Positions 37,301-42,960 of a DNA stretch of 43,895 nucleotides are shown piece after piece. Each line of letters begins with the position of its first letter. The stretch's first letter is position 1. The translations under genes were made by a program, and so were the position numbers. Origin of the DNA: a virus. The stretch is taken from IMG/VR virus record IMGVR_UViG_3300020395_000027, positions 1 through 43,895 of that record. One strand, given 5' to 3'. The notes below the pieces were generated by a model. The model did no database searches. It was not told the origin of the DNA and worked only from the letters and a program-made list of their open reading frames with translations.

Positions 37301-39482
37301 TGGTGAGACTGGTATTGATGCTACATTTGGTGGTGTGAGACAACTTGCTTTTGCTAATGATGATAGAATTTATCTACGTGGTTCTGGTGATGGTGTAACT
37401 AGTTATGGATCTTGGTATGAAATTTGGAACTCAGGGAACCAAGGTATTGATTCAGGCTTAGATGCTGACAAACTTGATAATAAAGAGGGTGTGTGGTATC
37501 AAGATGGTTGGAATATTAAAGAAAATGAAATCTTTGATACAAGACTTCCAGTATGGAGAAGTTCCACTAAATTTAGAAATAAAATTGAGATTAAATCATA
37601 CACTGGAACTGATGTTTCATATAGGATTCTAGTAAGACAAGTTCTTGATATTAATCCTGGTGGAGACTTTGAACCAGGTTCTCAAATTAATATTTACAAC
37701 GTTAACAAGCAAGATATTGGTGACTTCTTTATTGATAATGTACAACAATTGAATGATCAGAATGATTCTGCAAACAGCTATACAATGCTTATTGGTAGAC
37801 TTGCTTCTGGTGGTAATCTTGAAACTGCTGTATTCTTAGGTGTTGCTGGTGATGAAAGAAACTTTGAAAACTATGAAATTTATGATAGCAATACAACACA
37901 ATATGCAGAAATTGGAAATGATAGTGGAAATGGTTTTGTAAGACTTGGTAGATATGATGGTAACGCTGCTACAAATCCATATATTTATTTCAATTCTTCG
38001 CAAGCACAAGCAGTAGATAACAATGGTGATCCAAGTTACAACTCTGCTATTATTGCTGATGGTGGTAATGCAACAGAGGGATCTGGTAGTCTTGAATTTA
38101 AAGTTGTAAATGAGAATGAACTTAAGGTTAATAATAATATTATCTGGAACGCAGGTAATGTAGCATTTAACTCTGCTAATGTAGCTTCTACAGCATCACT
38201 CAAATCTGCAGTGATGAGAGATACCAATGGTGATTTTGCTGCTGGTACTATCACAGCAAGTATAGTTGGTGCTTCATCACTAAACGTTCTTAAGAGTGGA
38301 GATACAATGACTGGTGGTTTAACAATCACTGGTAATAATAATATCAACATTCAAGGAACTGGTGGTTTAAGTGTTGGTGGAAATACAACTATTACAGCTG
38401 ATCTGACAGTAGATACAAACACATTATATGTTGACTCTACTGATAATCGTGTTGCAATTAATAATCTTGATCCACAAACAAAACTTCATATTATTGGAAC
38501 TGGATGGGAAGATAATACAGTTGGTTCAGATTTACTAAGATTAGAAGCAACTGGTAATATAGGTGCTGGATTTGCACTTAAGAATGCTGATGCAGAATAT
38601 TGGAACATTTATGCTGGAGGTTCTTCTGCTTGGGTAGGACAAGGTAACCTTGGATTTGTATATGGCGATGGAACAAACGAGGCCACAGACTATAAGATTG
38701 CATTTACTACTGGCGGTAATATATTACCTGGTGATGATAGTGCTCAAGACTTTGGTGCTGATGCAACTAGATGGCAAAATTCTTACGTTGACATTTCACA
38801 TGTACTTAATAGCGTAAGAATTGCTAAAGGAACTGCAAACCAAGAAGCAGATATCCATCTTAGAGGTGGTGGAACTGGAAATGGTGGAGGTAGAGGATTC
38901 CGTTTAGGATCTAACATTGGTGGTGGTGCTGATGTATTTGAAATCTATTCATCTCAAACAAATGGTCAAGATGATTGGAAGAGTTTAGCATCTGGAGAAC
39001 CAGCACTTGCTATTCAAGGTGCTAATAACAGAGTTGGTATTAACACTAATACTTTCTCTGGAACTGATACAACTGTCAGTCCCAATGTTTCTAGAGATTA
39101 CATCTTGAATGTCAGTGGAGATATGAACATTGACGGTCAGTTGTTCCAAAACAATGCCGAGTTTGTTACTTCTAGATGGACAGAATCTACAAATGATTCT
39201 GGTGCTAATATCTACAGAAACTCTAAGGTTGGTATTGGTAATGTTCCATCACCTGGTTATCAACTAGATGTTGCAGGAGATACAAACATTGCTGGTGTAT
39301 TCTATCTGAATTCAAACAGACTGTATGCTGACACTCAAGGTATTATTGCTCTTGCAGCATCAACTATCAGTGAGGATGTTGACATTCCAGCAAATTCTAT
39401 CGCTTCTTCAAATGGACCACTTGAATTGGCAAGCGGTAACACTATCACTATAAATAGTGGTGCAACATGGACTATTGGTTAA
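28317..39482 (+). CDS. Giant tail fibre / beta-helix virion protein
   Basis: This 3721-residue protein is the largest in the window. Its modules in order are: an N-terminal cap; paired GSGY-type units (about 55-142); a CBM5/12-like unit with YRYSQGNVYQA and PTHKDG (about 193-248); a fibre motif KIATTEYVLN; and the start of a pectate-lyase-like beta-helix (VYVSAQIGSDLNDGRSAVNP, near 292-415). Two helical KCxRDI units follow (about 905-980, 1063-1146), then a seven-unit single-Cys repeat array (about 1152-1806). The beta-helix resumes at about 1962-2122 (DGYVQLVSVFVIFC), followed by VYVSGTDELGDFKVG and LPTQKAVKDYI. More GSGY units occur at about 2475-2562 and 2752-2828, with two GLDAD.LD fibre motifs near 2890 and 3050. 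The end has fibre signatures (RVAINNLDPQTKLHI, GYQLDVAGDTNI). No C-terminal chaperone domain is apparent. A host-contact fibre role is inferred. Confidence 0.87.
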   Translation: MSFHINSDKEKIRGVNPKLIGDNETTIRVGSGADEREIMRLELDTQSGLPRVGINRTGQRVNNIDVTAGGSGYTLAPTVVIDAPPSGGTQALASAFIFNGAVVSVAVNDPGNGYTTAPNVAFTGGNGAGAGATAVLDTVDFELDINGAIRTSTSIISDTARILNLDIENFVTPDLNLRAPNLKTFMNATGTPWSSNVIVSKGSYRYSQGNVYQAMNTGTTGSGIPTHKDGIVLNGEVNFKHIGFRVNDVNDYEYLNTGEAGVFPRSITPILGDRSDKIATTEYVLNLATNDVGGRVYVSAQIGSDLNDGRSAVNPVRTIKKAAQIAWSTPGIKETLIVSGGDYVEDNPISLPPDCSVVGDNLRLVIVRPSNLGKHLFKFGDKNYVTGVTYRDKIDSNGDSIGTWDYAMVFDDKQRITIDNETNGDASVEFPIGHQIFGPERFRIGFQNNTGLSLLQSGVEAVGLNTGARTLIADVSFTTTTGASAYVSGTIDVQLKSGSLIEGDQYSYITSASVGSTSSLTISGTSGENTLRFTNDPTSEIPVNAVVFLDDTDNSSFTSGYYQVTSIDTSNAPTYWDVQFIPILGAPSWDTTQSETIVMSSATATSNTIDTINLKSIRAEGEVVSYDEDVTSTLPISRIDFSLQGDASIATGGFQQAQFGSAEDIGGIVFYTSALVGRTNFHEFKEGQEIIISGMPTVSPDLSFLNGKQRIYKVLEDADGRARRFVIPKKLPTLTTSNFDPGEFATVQSYSKTVTLSLLNSPNKFPLATPVERRYQDASLLIRNNREYIAEEVLGRINREFAKDYFAVYNINTSNNTFDIYLGTTDHVNTYVSGGTVTFGGTSYAISDFAYDHIGGVATVTTTFAAVSALSEDDIVKLADILISCSAGQKVYPAYSAPTSGINTGDDSDEQCKQDVIHFLNALVRDLEFGTNHNVIEGSKKYIVDGKITYIEDEIIQNVRAIEYARELAIYAMCNWRIKNRTPSDPLYTTKYATSTRYTDETIINTTAGNPRCDDVRAAIDTLSYLWVDVISNNANGTYLDAAYLIARNADVIADQALIDTEAAYPTLDLSDLHQRKCRRDIKIVLEGLIRDLVLGGNHGIVSTAEAYFSGTVLSGITEAQRAETLYAFERVKLYSIQAMRNWSDGNVLLTTPTGATYVPQTGALTVVIPDPAVLPVANSDRIAFSEEALTFSCAYGGGGTDAGPYRTDIAFGKSFLISNVVSSGGSTTISCNVGAAGSNTDTHTFDSALANGTKLIYGPVTLTSPIPKYEDWSILTGGGAAPIGIFTPTNVTYDPTSGDLTFTTATAHNLTTSNTIRFQPESLVFTCDMDNDATEHRYPQNGQPAYGNNLVITGTTSNTVTVNVGAVGTNAQFTPTAGSYDPASGIMTLEIGAHTLDVGEGVVIADNSLSFKCAMDGNTAVKTYPRPSIDRVSGRSIPIAGKTATTISVNVGKSPADRTFQAGSSTAYDPVTGDLIIDVGTQHGIGVGRNIVLEDGAITFTCNLDGNATNHSYPRSTDPASGTSLEVTDVTTSSHTVTNAPYDAATGIITFTLGTHGFTTGDYIKIDDDALTYKCELDGNTTNHAYPRAGFDYASNRWLPITKIDDNTFSVDVGVASSSDQYDHTFVSAAANGIKRQEGLIVVNVGTTPLVNFTPTGATYNTTSGDLVLTIGANHGLTAGTSIKLATDSLTFECPAAVGTHLFVSGTPGGITPNAGSAVTAAAGTTYNPTTGDMVIEIGSHSLTTSNTVAIANGAVTFTCDADNHGTNHAYPRATDPVSGNNAIPITAVGATTITVNVGVASSNSQSTYPRATGAATGSGADYAYNTALPITSADQAAGTITINVNGGQGAISVGSAHTFISATAGAVISGGNYAHTFVSGLANGVKFTPQSAHTFVSATTNAISHTPNSPHAFVRSNTDSISAYSTSAGSICATVESSVNTSLELFADILDGTIFAGATTQTYGTLYDTTPIITYPDSYITDFYNQRIAVRGTYDDYPIIEASPYTQNSSVISFRGGGGALVDGSKVKQPNCPFAGLEPDGTASFPNQGKSMVASAFTIVSFGGTGYKIINDGYVQLVSVFVIFCQDGVLAESGGYASITNSATNFGTYALRGRGYREECYEFDVGTVNVVSQTPTGRTTLTVGGIGREPLEHYIVKIDGYTNADPTKEFFIDSVSGVTVGPPFSATLIIDDGVGNGLSLIETATGNTVTGLTALQQALTPAAASNATIKLHRPSIVNSSSHTWEFAGSGNNYLALPENGGTKVEANEQVSEDYGRVYVSGTDELGDFKVGTFARIENRTGNITFTGTVTISEVEFLKLKGGDVVVTGFDASNTLGGANASDSKLPTQKAVKDYITNNLGPYINKPYSTNAVPRALVELTDSGKISIDQIPALRPFQVFTVATQADRLKIEGALAGDIAIQQDTSQSFILNDDLDSLFLGFAVDASLVFNVNDVYTGSPSTGRIQATEYREGVVYQINITNGGSGYTVAPTVTISGGNPSAGATAATAVATIANGEVVTITITENATFLGGKGYTTQPVVTIQAPPGAGTQATATALIESRLYGDIVNQIKMLDTDTFDDSDSPSANTINISRVVNTSSTDINNWVSLSSNQIAASDITSGVIETDRLATGGAANSFTFLRGDQNWAAAVQSVKGAETRYFARLYSQASIGSSSFIFVTNTNALIGHEVVANVAGIAANTNINGVTTTGGLTTVSLNNPVTATIAAGTVIEFERGDSPLTFDSSNTIGNFIDSVVIANPGTGYTDGQYFDISLDGGAGNDLRANIIISGGAVTDATVTNAGSGYTADFQVTPNPSAIGSGSNLVLLAKVSTVNKQFANVAVDIQRVSDLTISADDFGTIGVARYRKSQFNIGQEGNGSISIKMGPDSGLDADLLDGQQGQYYLNGAFFVDSSIVPDKLASGVYSIDITGRSTNTLRVETGINNPTSNPAPSDSVQGLTLQTVFNSSNGLLTAFPSVDTGTSNSAKHLVMTLRNGETGIDATFGGVRQLAFANDDRIYLRGSGDGVTSYGSWYEIWNSGNQGIDSGLDADKLDNKEGVWYQDGWNIKENEIFDTRLPVWRSSTKFRNKIEIKSYTGTDVSYRILVRQVLDINPGGDFEPGSQINIYNVNKQDIGDFFIDNVQQLNDQNDSANSYTMLIGRLASGGNLETAVFLGVAGDERNFENYEIYDSNTTQYAEIGNDSGNGFVRLGRYDGNAATNPYIYFNSSQAQAVDNNGDPSYNSAIIADGGNATEGSGSLEFKVVNENELKVNNNIIWNAGNVAFNSANVASTASLKSAVMRDTNGDFAAGTITASIVGASSLNVLKSGDTMTGGLTITGNNNINIQGTGGLSVGGNTTITADLTVDTNTLYVDSTDNRVAINNLDPQTKLHIIGTGWEDNTVGSDLLRLEATGNIGAGFALKNADAEYWNIYAGGSSAWVGQGNLGFVYGDGTNEATDYKIAFTTGGNILPGDDSAQDFGADATRWQNSYVDISHVLNSVRIAKGTANQEADIHLRGGGTGNGGGRGFRLGSNIGGGADVFEIYSSQTNGQDDWKSLASGEPALAIQGANNRVGINTNTFSGTDTTVSPNVSRDYILNVSGDMNIDGQLFQNNAEFVTSRWTESTNDSGANIYRNSKVGIGNVPSPGYQLDVAGDTNIAGVFYLNSNRLYADTQGIIALAASTISEDVDIPANSIASSNGPLELASGNTITINSGATWTIG
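29190..29560 (+). other. First part of an interrupted beta-helix domain
   Basis: Residues about 292-415 read GRVYVSAQIGSDLNDGRSA, PVRTIKKAAQIA, ETLIVSGGDYVEDNPI and LPPDCSVVGDN. This is the opening of a parallel beta-helix of the pectate-lyase-like type found in phage fibres. The matching later coils do not follow directly; they appear near 34200-34680. Confidence 0.6.
31041..31755 (+). repeat. Two further copies of the helical KCxRDI...AMRNW module
   Basis: Copy C (31041-31245, residues about 909-976) shows QCKQDVIHFLNALVRDLEFG, TNHNVI and LAIYAMCNW. Copy D (31504-31755, about 1063-1146) shows YPTLDL, RKCRRDIKIVLEGLIRDL, GGNHGIV and YSIQAMRNW. They match the two copies in the 3449-residue protein, giving four copies in two different genes. 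Confidence 0.7.
31770..33735 (+). repeat. Seven-unit tandem array of single-cysteine beta repeats
   Basis: Units begin near 31770, 32170, 32434, 32703, 32931, 33271 and 33489, so they are about 73-133 residues apart. The shared pattern is TYDP.TGDL....G.H.L..G..I....L.F.C..D.N.TNH.YPR..DP.SG....IT.V...T..VNVG. Each unit has one cysteine (FSC, FTC, FKC, FTC, YKC, FEC, FTC). Unit 6 has lost the TNH.YPR half. Several units end in HTF.SA..NG. Confidence 0.85.
33880..34080 (+). repeat. Run of truncated HTFVSA repeat ends
   Basis: After the full array, four short pieces (AHTFISATAGAV, AHTFVSGLANGV, AHTFVSATTNAI, PHAFVRSNTDSI) occur about every 15-22 residues. They equal the terminal strand of the larger repeats and look like remnants of deleted or contracted units. 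Confidence 0.7.
34200..34680 (+). other. Second part of the interrupted beta-helix domain
   Basis: Residues about 1962-2122 contain RGTYDDYPIIEASPYTQNSS, GKSMVASAFTIVSFGG, NDGYVQLVSVFVIFCQDGVL and GGYASITNSATNFGTYALRG. These are regular beta-helix coils of the type that, in smaller marine phage fibres, follows closely on the block seen at 29190-29560. Confidence 0.6.
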
Positions 39483-39488
39483 ATTAAA

Positions 39489-40334
39489 ATGTCAGCTTCA
39501 TCAGAATTCTCACTTGGAAGAGTTGATCCTAGCGTCGTTGCTGGATGTCCCACAATAGAAGAGGATCCAGAATATAATGGAGCTGGTTATATGTATTACA
39601 ATACAACTGAAAGAGAGTTGCGTGTAAATACTGGATTGAAGTGGAAAAATTTAAAAGAGAAATCTACTTTCAATACTCTTGGACTGGTTGCTAACATTGA
39701 TTGGAATATGAACCAAAATGGTTCAGAAACTATCAATGGTTATGGAACCAGTGGTTTGGGTGGAGGAGGATCTCTCCAAACAGCAACTAATGGTGCAGCT
39801 CAATTTCAATACAATGAGTTTCCAACCAACCAAGCATTTGTTATTAATGATCATGTAGCAACAGACTTTGTTAGTATAGATATCATGTATAAACCATCTG
39901 GTCAACCAGGTGATTATGCAATCATCTATAACAAAGAAAACTGTTGGGAAATATCTAGAAGAAACAATTCTTCTACATCATCAGATATTTGGTGGGCAGT
40001 TTGGGCAAATAATCAAAGTTGGTTTTGGGATGATGCACAATGTACCATTAATACAAATCAATGGTATCACTTAGTTTTAACCTATGATGGAAATTATGTT
40101 AAATTCTATAAGAATGGACAGCAGACTGATAGTTATACCTATCCACAGGGAGGAATTTTAAACAACCAAACTTCATGTTGGCCAAAACTTTGTTCTAGAA
40201 GTTGTGATCAAACCAATGCAAGTAGTTATCATTGTCCAGGTGGATATGCTTACTTTAGAATTTATAGTATTGCGTTAACACCTACGATGATTCAACAGAA
40301 TTATAATTATGCTAGGTCAAAATATGGCATTTGA
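39489..40334 (+). CDS. LamG (concanavalin-like) adhesin with fibre-tip N-terminus
   Basis: This is a 281-residue protein. Residues 1-55 are a short fibre-type adaptor containing G33-x-M-x-YNTT40 and GLKWKNL. Residues about 65-281 form a laminin-G-like jelly roll, with VSIDIMYKPSGQPGDYAIIY, WEISRRNNSS, and the classic NQWYHLVLTYDGNYVKFYKN near 190-209, ending in GYAYFRIYSIALTPTMIQQN. Such domains bind carbohydrate or protein ligands, so a receptor-binding or decoration role is likely but inferred. The domain has several cysteines (CW, QC, SCWPKLCSRSC, HC), more than usual for an intracellularly assembled phage protein. The gene begins six bases after the giant fibre gene and probably shares its transcript. 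Confidence 0.82.
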   Translation: MSASSEFSLGRVDPSVVAGCPTIEEDPEYNGAGYMYYNTTERELRVNTGLKWKNLKEKSTFNTLGLVANIDWNMNQNGSETINGYGTSGLGGGGSLQTATNGAAQFQYNEFPTNQAFVINDHVATDFVSIDIMYKPSGQPGDYAIIYNKENCWEISRRNNSSTSSDIWWAVWANNQSWFWDDAQCTINTNQWYHLVLTYDGNYVKFYKNGQQTDSYTYPQGGILNNQTSCWPKLCSRSCDQTNASSYHCPGGYAYFRIYSIALTPTMIQQNYNYARSKYGI

Positions 40335-40341
40335 TAAATTT

Positions 40342-40349
40342 AATAAATA
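40342..40349 (+). promoter_or_regulatory. Late promoter-like motif before the fibrinogen-like adhesin
   Basis: AATAAATA lies within TTTAATAAATAAG in the 40-base gap, ending 25 bases before the ATG. It matches the TAAATA core shared by the other gaps. AGAGG at about 40359 is rather far from the ATG to be a ribosome binding site. Confidence 0.45.
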
Positions 40350-40374
40350 AGTAGATAAGAGGTTTTTTGTAGCA

Positions 40375-41475
40375 ATGTCCCAATTAAATGTCGGAAGACT
40401 TAACATAAGTGAGCGACTTAAGTTGCCAAATTACAATGAGTCGCAAAGAGATGCTCTCTCTGCAGAACTTGGAATGATGATTTATAATACCACTTCCGAG
40501 ATGGTAGAGGTTTATAATGGTTCTAATTGGACTAATGCTGCTGGTGGTGGTGGAGCTGATGGATCAACTTCCGATCAAGCAGCAGAAAGTGTCACTGCTT
40601 TGAGAGATGAAGCTGGCATTACTACCGATGGTGTTTATTGGTTGAAAGATGCTCTTGGAGCAACATACCAAGCATACTGTAGTTTCAATAGTACATTTGA
40701 TGGTGGTGGTTGGGTTCTTCTATGGAACATAAATGGATCCAGTGCGAGTAGCAGTCTTGGTGGTCATACACATTGGGATAATACAACATTCTGGGGATCA
40801 TCAAATGAACAACAGCAATCATCTACTAGTCCATGGAGTAATAATGTAAAAACTAGAGCTTGGGATAAACATCCAATTTCAGAATTTTTAATTGTTTTAC
40901 ATAATACAAATGGATATGATACCAATAATCTAAGAGGATATGGTGTCTATCAAAACAATAATTTTCCTGGTCAAACTTATTATGATATTTCTTCTGGTGG
41001 AAATAATAAAATTGTAAGTAGTGGTGGTAGAAAATCTGGTGCTAACTACGTAGGAAATCTAACTTGGAATAGTAGAAGACCAAACAGTAGAGGTGGAGAT
41101 CCTTTTATTGATGGGACAGTAAATGGTAATAATAATGCTAACGATAACTTAGTTATCAACTCTACAGGATATTGGAATTCTAGTTCTAGAGGAGATTCAA
41201 GATTTGCTACTACTGCTGGAAGTGGAAATAGTACCTATGGTCACACTCATTCTGGTATGGGGATTAGACATGGACATAGTGGATGGGGATATTATGCTTC
41301 TATGACATACATTCAAGCATATTGCGAACCAAATGCTATGTATTGCAGTAACGGTAGTTGTGGTAATAATTACACAGGAAGTCCAGAGTCTGGAGCTCAA
41401 GTTCATACACAATGTAACAATAATGGATGGGCAGATGGATATATTGATTGTGGTTATTCCGTTTTTATAAGGTAA
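40375..41475 (+). CDS. Fibrinogen/intelectin-like adhesin
   Basis: This is a 366-residue protein. Residues 1-56 mirror the adaptor of the preceding gene (G33-x-M-x-YNTT40, then NGSNWTN). After a glycine hinge (57-62), residues about 72-118 show the start of a fibrinogen-related domain: ALRDEAG, TDGVYWLKD, YQAYCSF and DGGGWVLLWN. This resembles ficolins and especially intelectins, which bind exposed sugar diols or acetyl groups. The rest is Asn/Gly/Ser/Trp-rich (THWDNTTFWGSS, NNVKTRAWDKHP). It ends in a cysteine-rich segment (AYCEPNAMYCSNGSCGNN, TQCNNNGWADGYIDCGYS). Calcium or glycan binding is family knowledge and not proven here. It is probably a host-recognition tip and heads its own transcription unit. 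Confidence 0.78.
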   Translation: MSQLNVGRLNISERLKLPNYNESQRDALSAELGMMIYNTTSEMVEVYNGSNWTNAAGGGGADGSTSDQAAESVTALRDEAGITTDGVYWLKDALGATYQAYCSFNSTFDGGGWVLLWNINGSSASSSLGGHTHWDNTTFWGSSNEQQQSSTSPWSNNVKTRAWDKHPISEFLIVLHNTNGYDTNNLRGYGVYQNNNFPGQTYYDISSGGNNKIVSSGGRKSGANYVGNLTWNSRRPNSRGGDPFIDGTVNGNNNANDNLVINSTGYWNSSSRGDSRFATTAGSGNSTYGHTHSGMGIRHGHSGWGYYASMTYIQAYCEPNAMYCSNGSCGNNYTGSPESGAQVHTQCNNNGWADGYIDCGYSVFIR

Positions 41476-41479
41476 TCTA

Positions 41480-41746
41480 ATGGAAATTAAAATTGTAAAA
41501 AACATGTATGCTACTAACGCAGACAATAATTTCACTTATGTCTTGGAGTTTTCACACGAAGGAGAAGTGATTAAGAAAGATATTATAGAAGTTCCTTCAA
41601 ACGAGTATCGTGTTCCAATGGAAGACAAGTGTGGATCATTGACAAGATCAGGATTAAATGCTAATCTAGAACAACTGAAATATGAATACGACTTTGATAT
41701 GGCACAAGTTCCTATCACAACAGAAATAATTTCACCTCCATCTTAA
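41480..41746 (+). CDS. Hypothetical 88-residue protein
   Basis: This small acidic protein starts four bases after the fibrinogen-like gene, with an AAGGTAA ribosome-binding-like stretch just upstream. It has alternating strands at the start (EIKIVKN, NFTYVLEFSHEGEVIKKDII), a polar middle with one Cys (EDKCGSL), a short helix (LNANLEQLKYEYDFD) and a proline/serine end. No signal peptide, membrane segment or known motif is seen. It lies between an adhesin and three oxygenase-like genes in one probable transcript. Function unknown. Confidence 0.75.
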   Translation: MEIKIVKNMYATNADNNFTYVLEFSHEGEVIKKDIIEVPSNEYRVPMEDKCGSLTRSGLNANLEQLKYEYDFDMAQVPITTEIISPPS

Positions 41747-41755
41747 AAAAATTTT

Positions 41756-42352
41756 ATGATTATTGAATTGTTTCCATCTACATTATTTTTAGTAAAAGTA
41801 AAAAATCATAAAAAAATTAAAGAGGCATGTTTAGATTATGTTGTCCCAGAGTATGAAAAAAACCCATCAACGTTTGTTGATGCATGGGATGCTGATGTTT
41901 GGACAACCTTCAATCAAGAAAATAATTTTGACTGGAAAAATATAGTTTCTCTCTATATTAATGAATTAAAAGATTTTTCTATACAAATGGGAATTTTTGG
42001 AAATCCCATGGTTAGAGAAGCTTGGTTAAATGCTTATAAAGTAAATCAACATCAGGAGATACATGAACATCTTCCTGGTCACTTTTCGTGTATTCATTAT
42101 GTTTCATATGACAAAGAAGAACACTCTCCAACTATATTTGTCAATCCTTTTAGGCAAGTAGCTTTATCAAATTCACCTAATTTTGTTGGTGGTCCAGATG
42201 GAACACCTGCAACTTGGGTTGGTCAATCATTTGTAAAAGTAGAAGAAGGAGATTTACTAATTTTTCCATCTTTCTTGGAACATAAAGTTCCTAGACAAAA
42301 GTCTGATAAACTCAGAGTAACCCTCTCATTCAACCTCAACTTCGTTAGTTAA
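41756..42352 (+). CDS. 2-oxoglutarate/Fe(II) oxygenase-like protein (TIGR02466-like)
   Basis: This is a 198-residue protein. Its features fit the putative 2OG-Fe(II) oxygenases common in marine T4-like phages (TIGR02466-type). Metal-site residues are probably His103-Glu-His105 in HQEIHEHLPGHFSCIHYV, which corresponds to H.H....SGVYY in the family, and His176 in IFPSFLEHKVPR. Arg187 in LRVTLSFNLNF would bind the 2OG carboxylate. The double-stranded beta-helix strands GDLLIFPSF and LRVTLSFN are clear. The substrate is unknown; amino acid or protein side-chain hydroxylation is typical of the wider superfamily. It is the first of three adjacent oxygenase-like genes. Confidence 0.8.
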   Translation: MIIELFPSTLFLVKVKNHKKIKEACLDYVVPEYEKNPSTFVDAWDADVWTTFNQENNFDWKNIVSLYINELKDFSIQMGIFGNPMVREAWLNAYKVNQHQEIHEHLPGHFSCIHYVSYDKEEHSPTIFVNPFRQVALSNSPNFVGGPDGTPATWVGQSFVKVEEGDLLIFPSFLEHKVPRQKSDKLRVTLSFNLNFVS

Positions 42353-42354
42353 TT

Positions 42355-42960
42355 ATGGATATTAAGTTAGCAGTAAACCCTGCAATTTTTTCAGTATCAA
42401 CTGAGTTACCACCATTGATTTGTGATGCAATTCGTGACTGGGAATCTCTAGGTGAAACTGATAAAATCATTGAATACGCACATGCAAAAGTAAATGACAA
42501 TGATCCTGATGGAAGATCATCAATGGTAAAATGGTTACATGAAAGTAACTGGTTACCATCTGTTTTACTAGCATATGTCGGAAACATTAACCGAAGATAT
42601 TTTGGTTATGAACTAGTTGGATATGATAACGAGGTTGTACAATTTACCAAGTATGGTGTTGGAGATCATTACGATTGGCATATGGATGAAGATAGAAATC
42701 CATTTGAGTTGATGCAAAACAACTCAGGAGAGTTTGTAAGAAAGCTTTCTTATACATTTCAACTATCAGATCCTAATGATTATGAGGGTGGTGTTTTGGA
42801 ATTTCAGAATCCAATGAACACTAATGAAATTCACGTTATTGAGAATAAGCAAGGTCTTATCACTGTTTTTGATAGTAGGGTTCCCCATAGAGTTACAAAA
42901 GTAACATCAGGAACTAGGTATTCTCTTGTTGGATGGGTCAAAGGAGGGAGATTTAGTTGA
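42355..42960 (+). CDS. 2-oxoglutarate/Fe(II) oxygenase (prolyl-hydroxylase-like)
   Basis: This is a 201-residue protein with a complete 2OG-Fe(II) facial triad: His109-x-Asp111 in DHYDWHMDED, His178 in DSRVPHRVTKV, and the 2OG-binding Arg188 in GTRYSLVGW. The strands RKLSYTFQLSD, GGVLEF and GLITVFDS complete a double-stranded beta-helix of the P4H/PKHD type, as in PiuC-like proteins, although the protein is shorter. It is soluble and cytoplasmic. It likely hydroxylates a peptide or small molecule during infection; the substrate cannot be read from the sequence. It starts two bases after the previous stop, and its own stop overlaps the next ATG (TGATG), so the genes are translationally coupled. 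Confidence 0.88.
   Translation: MDIKLAVNPAIFSVSTELPPLICDAIRDWESLGETDKIIEYAHAKVNDNDPDGRSSMVKWLHESNWLPSVLLAYVGNINRRYFGYELVGYDNEVVQFTKYGVGDHYDWHMDEDRNPFELMQNNSGEFVRKLSYTFQLSDPNDYEGGVLEFQNPMNTNEIHVIENKQGLITVFDSRVPHRVTKVTSGTRYSLVGWVKGGRFS

Noticed and set aside
40375-41475. Diversity-generating retroelement target
   Set aside because: The adhesin position suggested it, but there is no reverse transcriptase, no template repeat and no C-type-lectin variable-region signature in the window.
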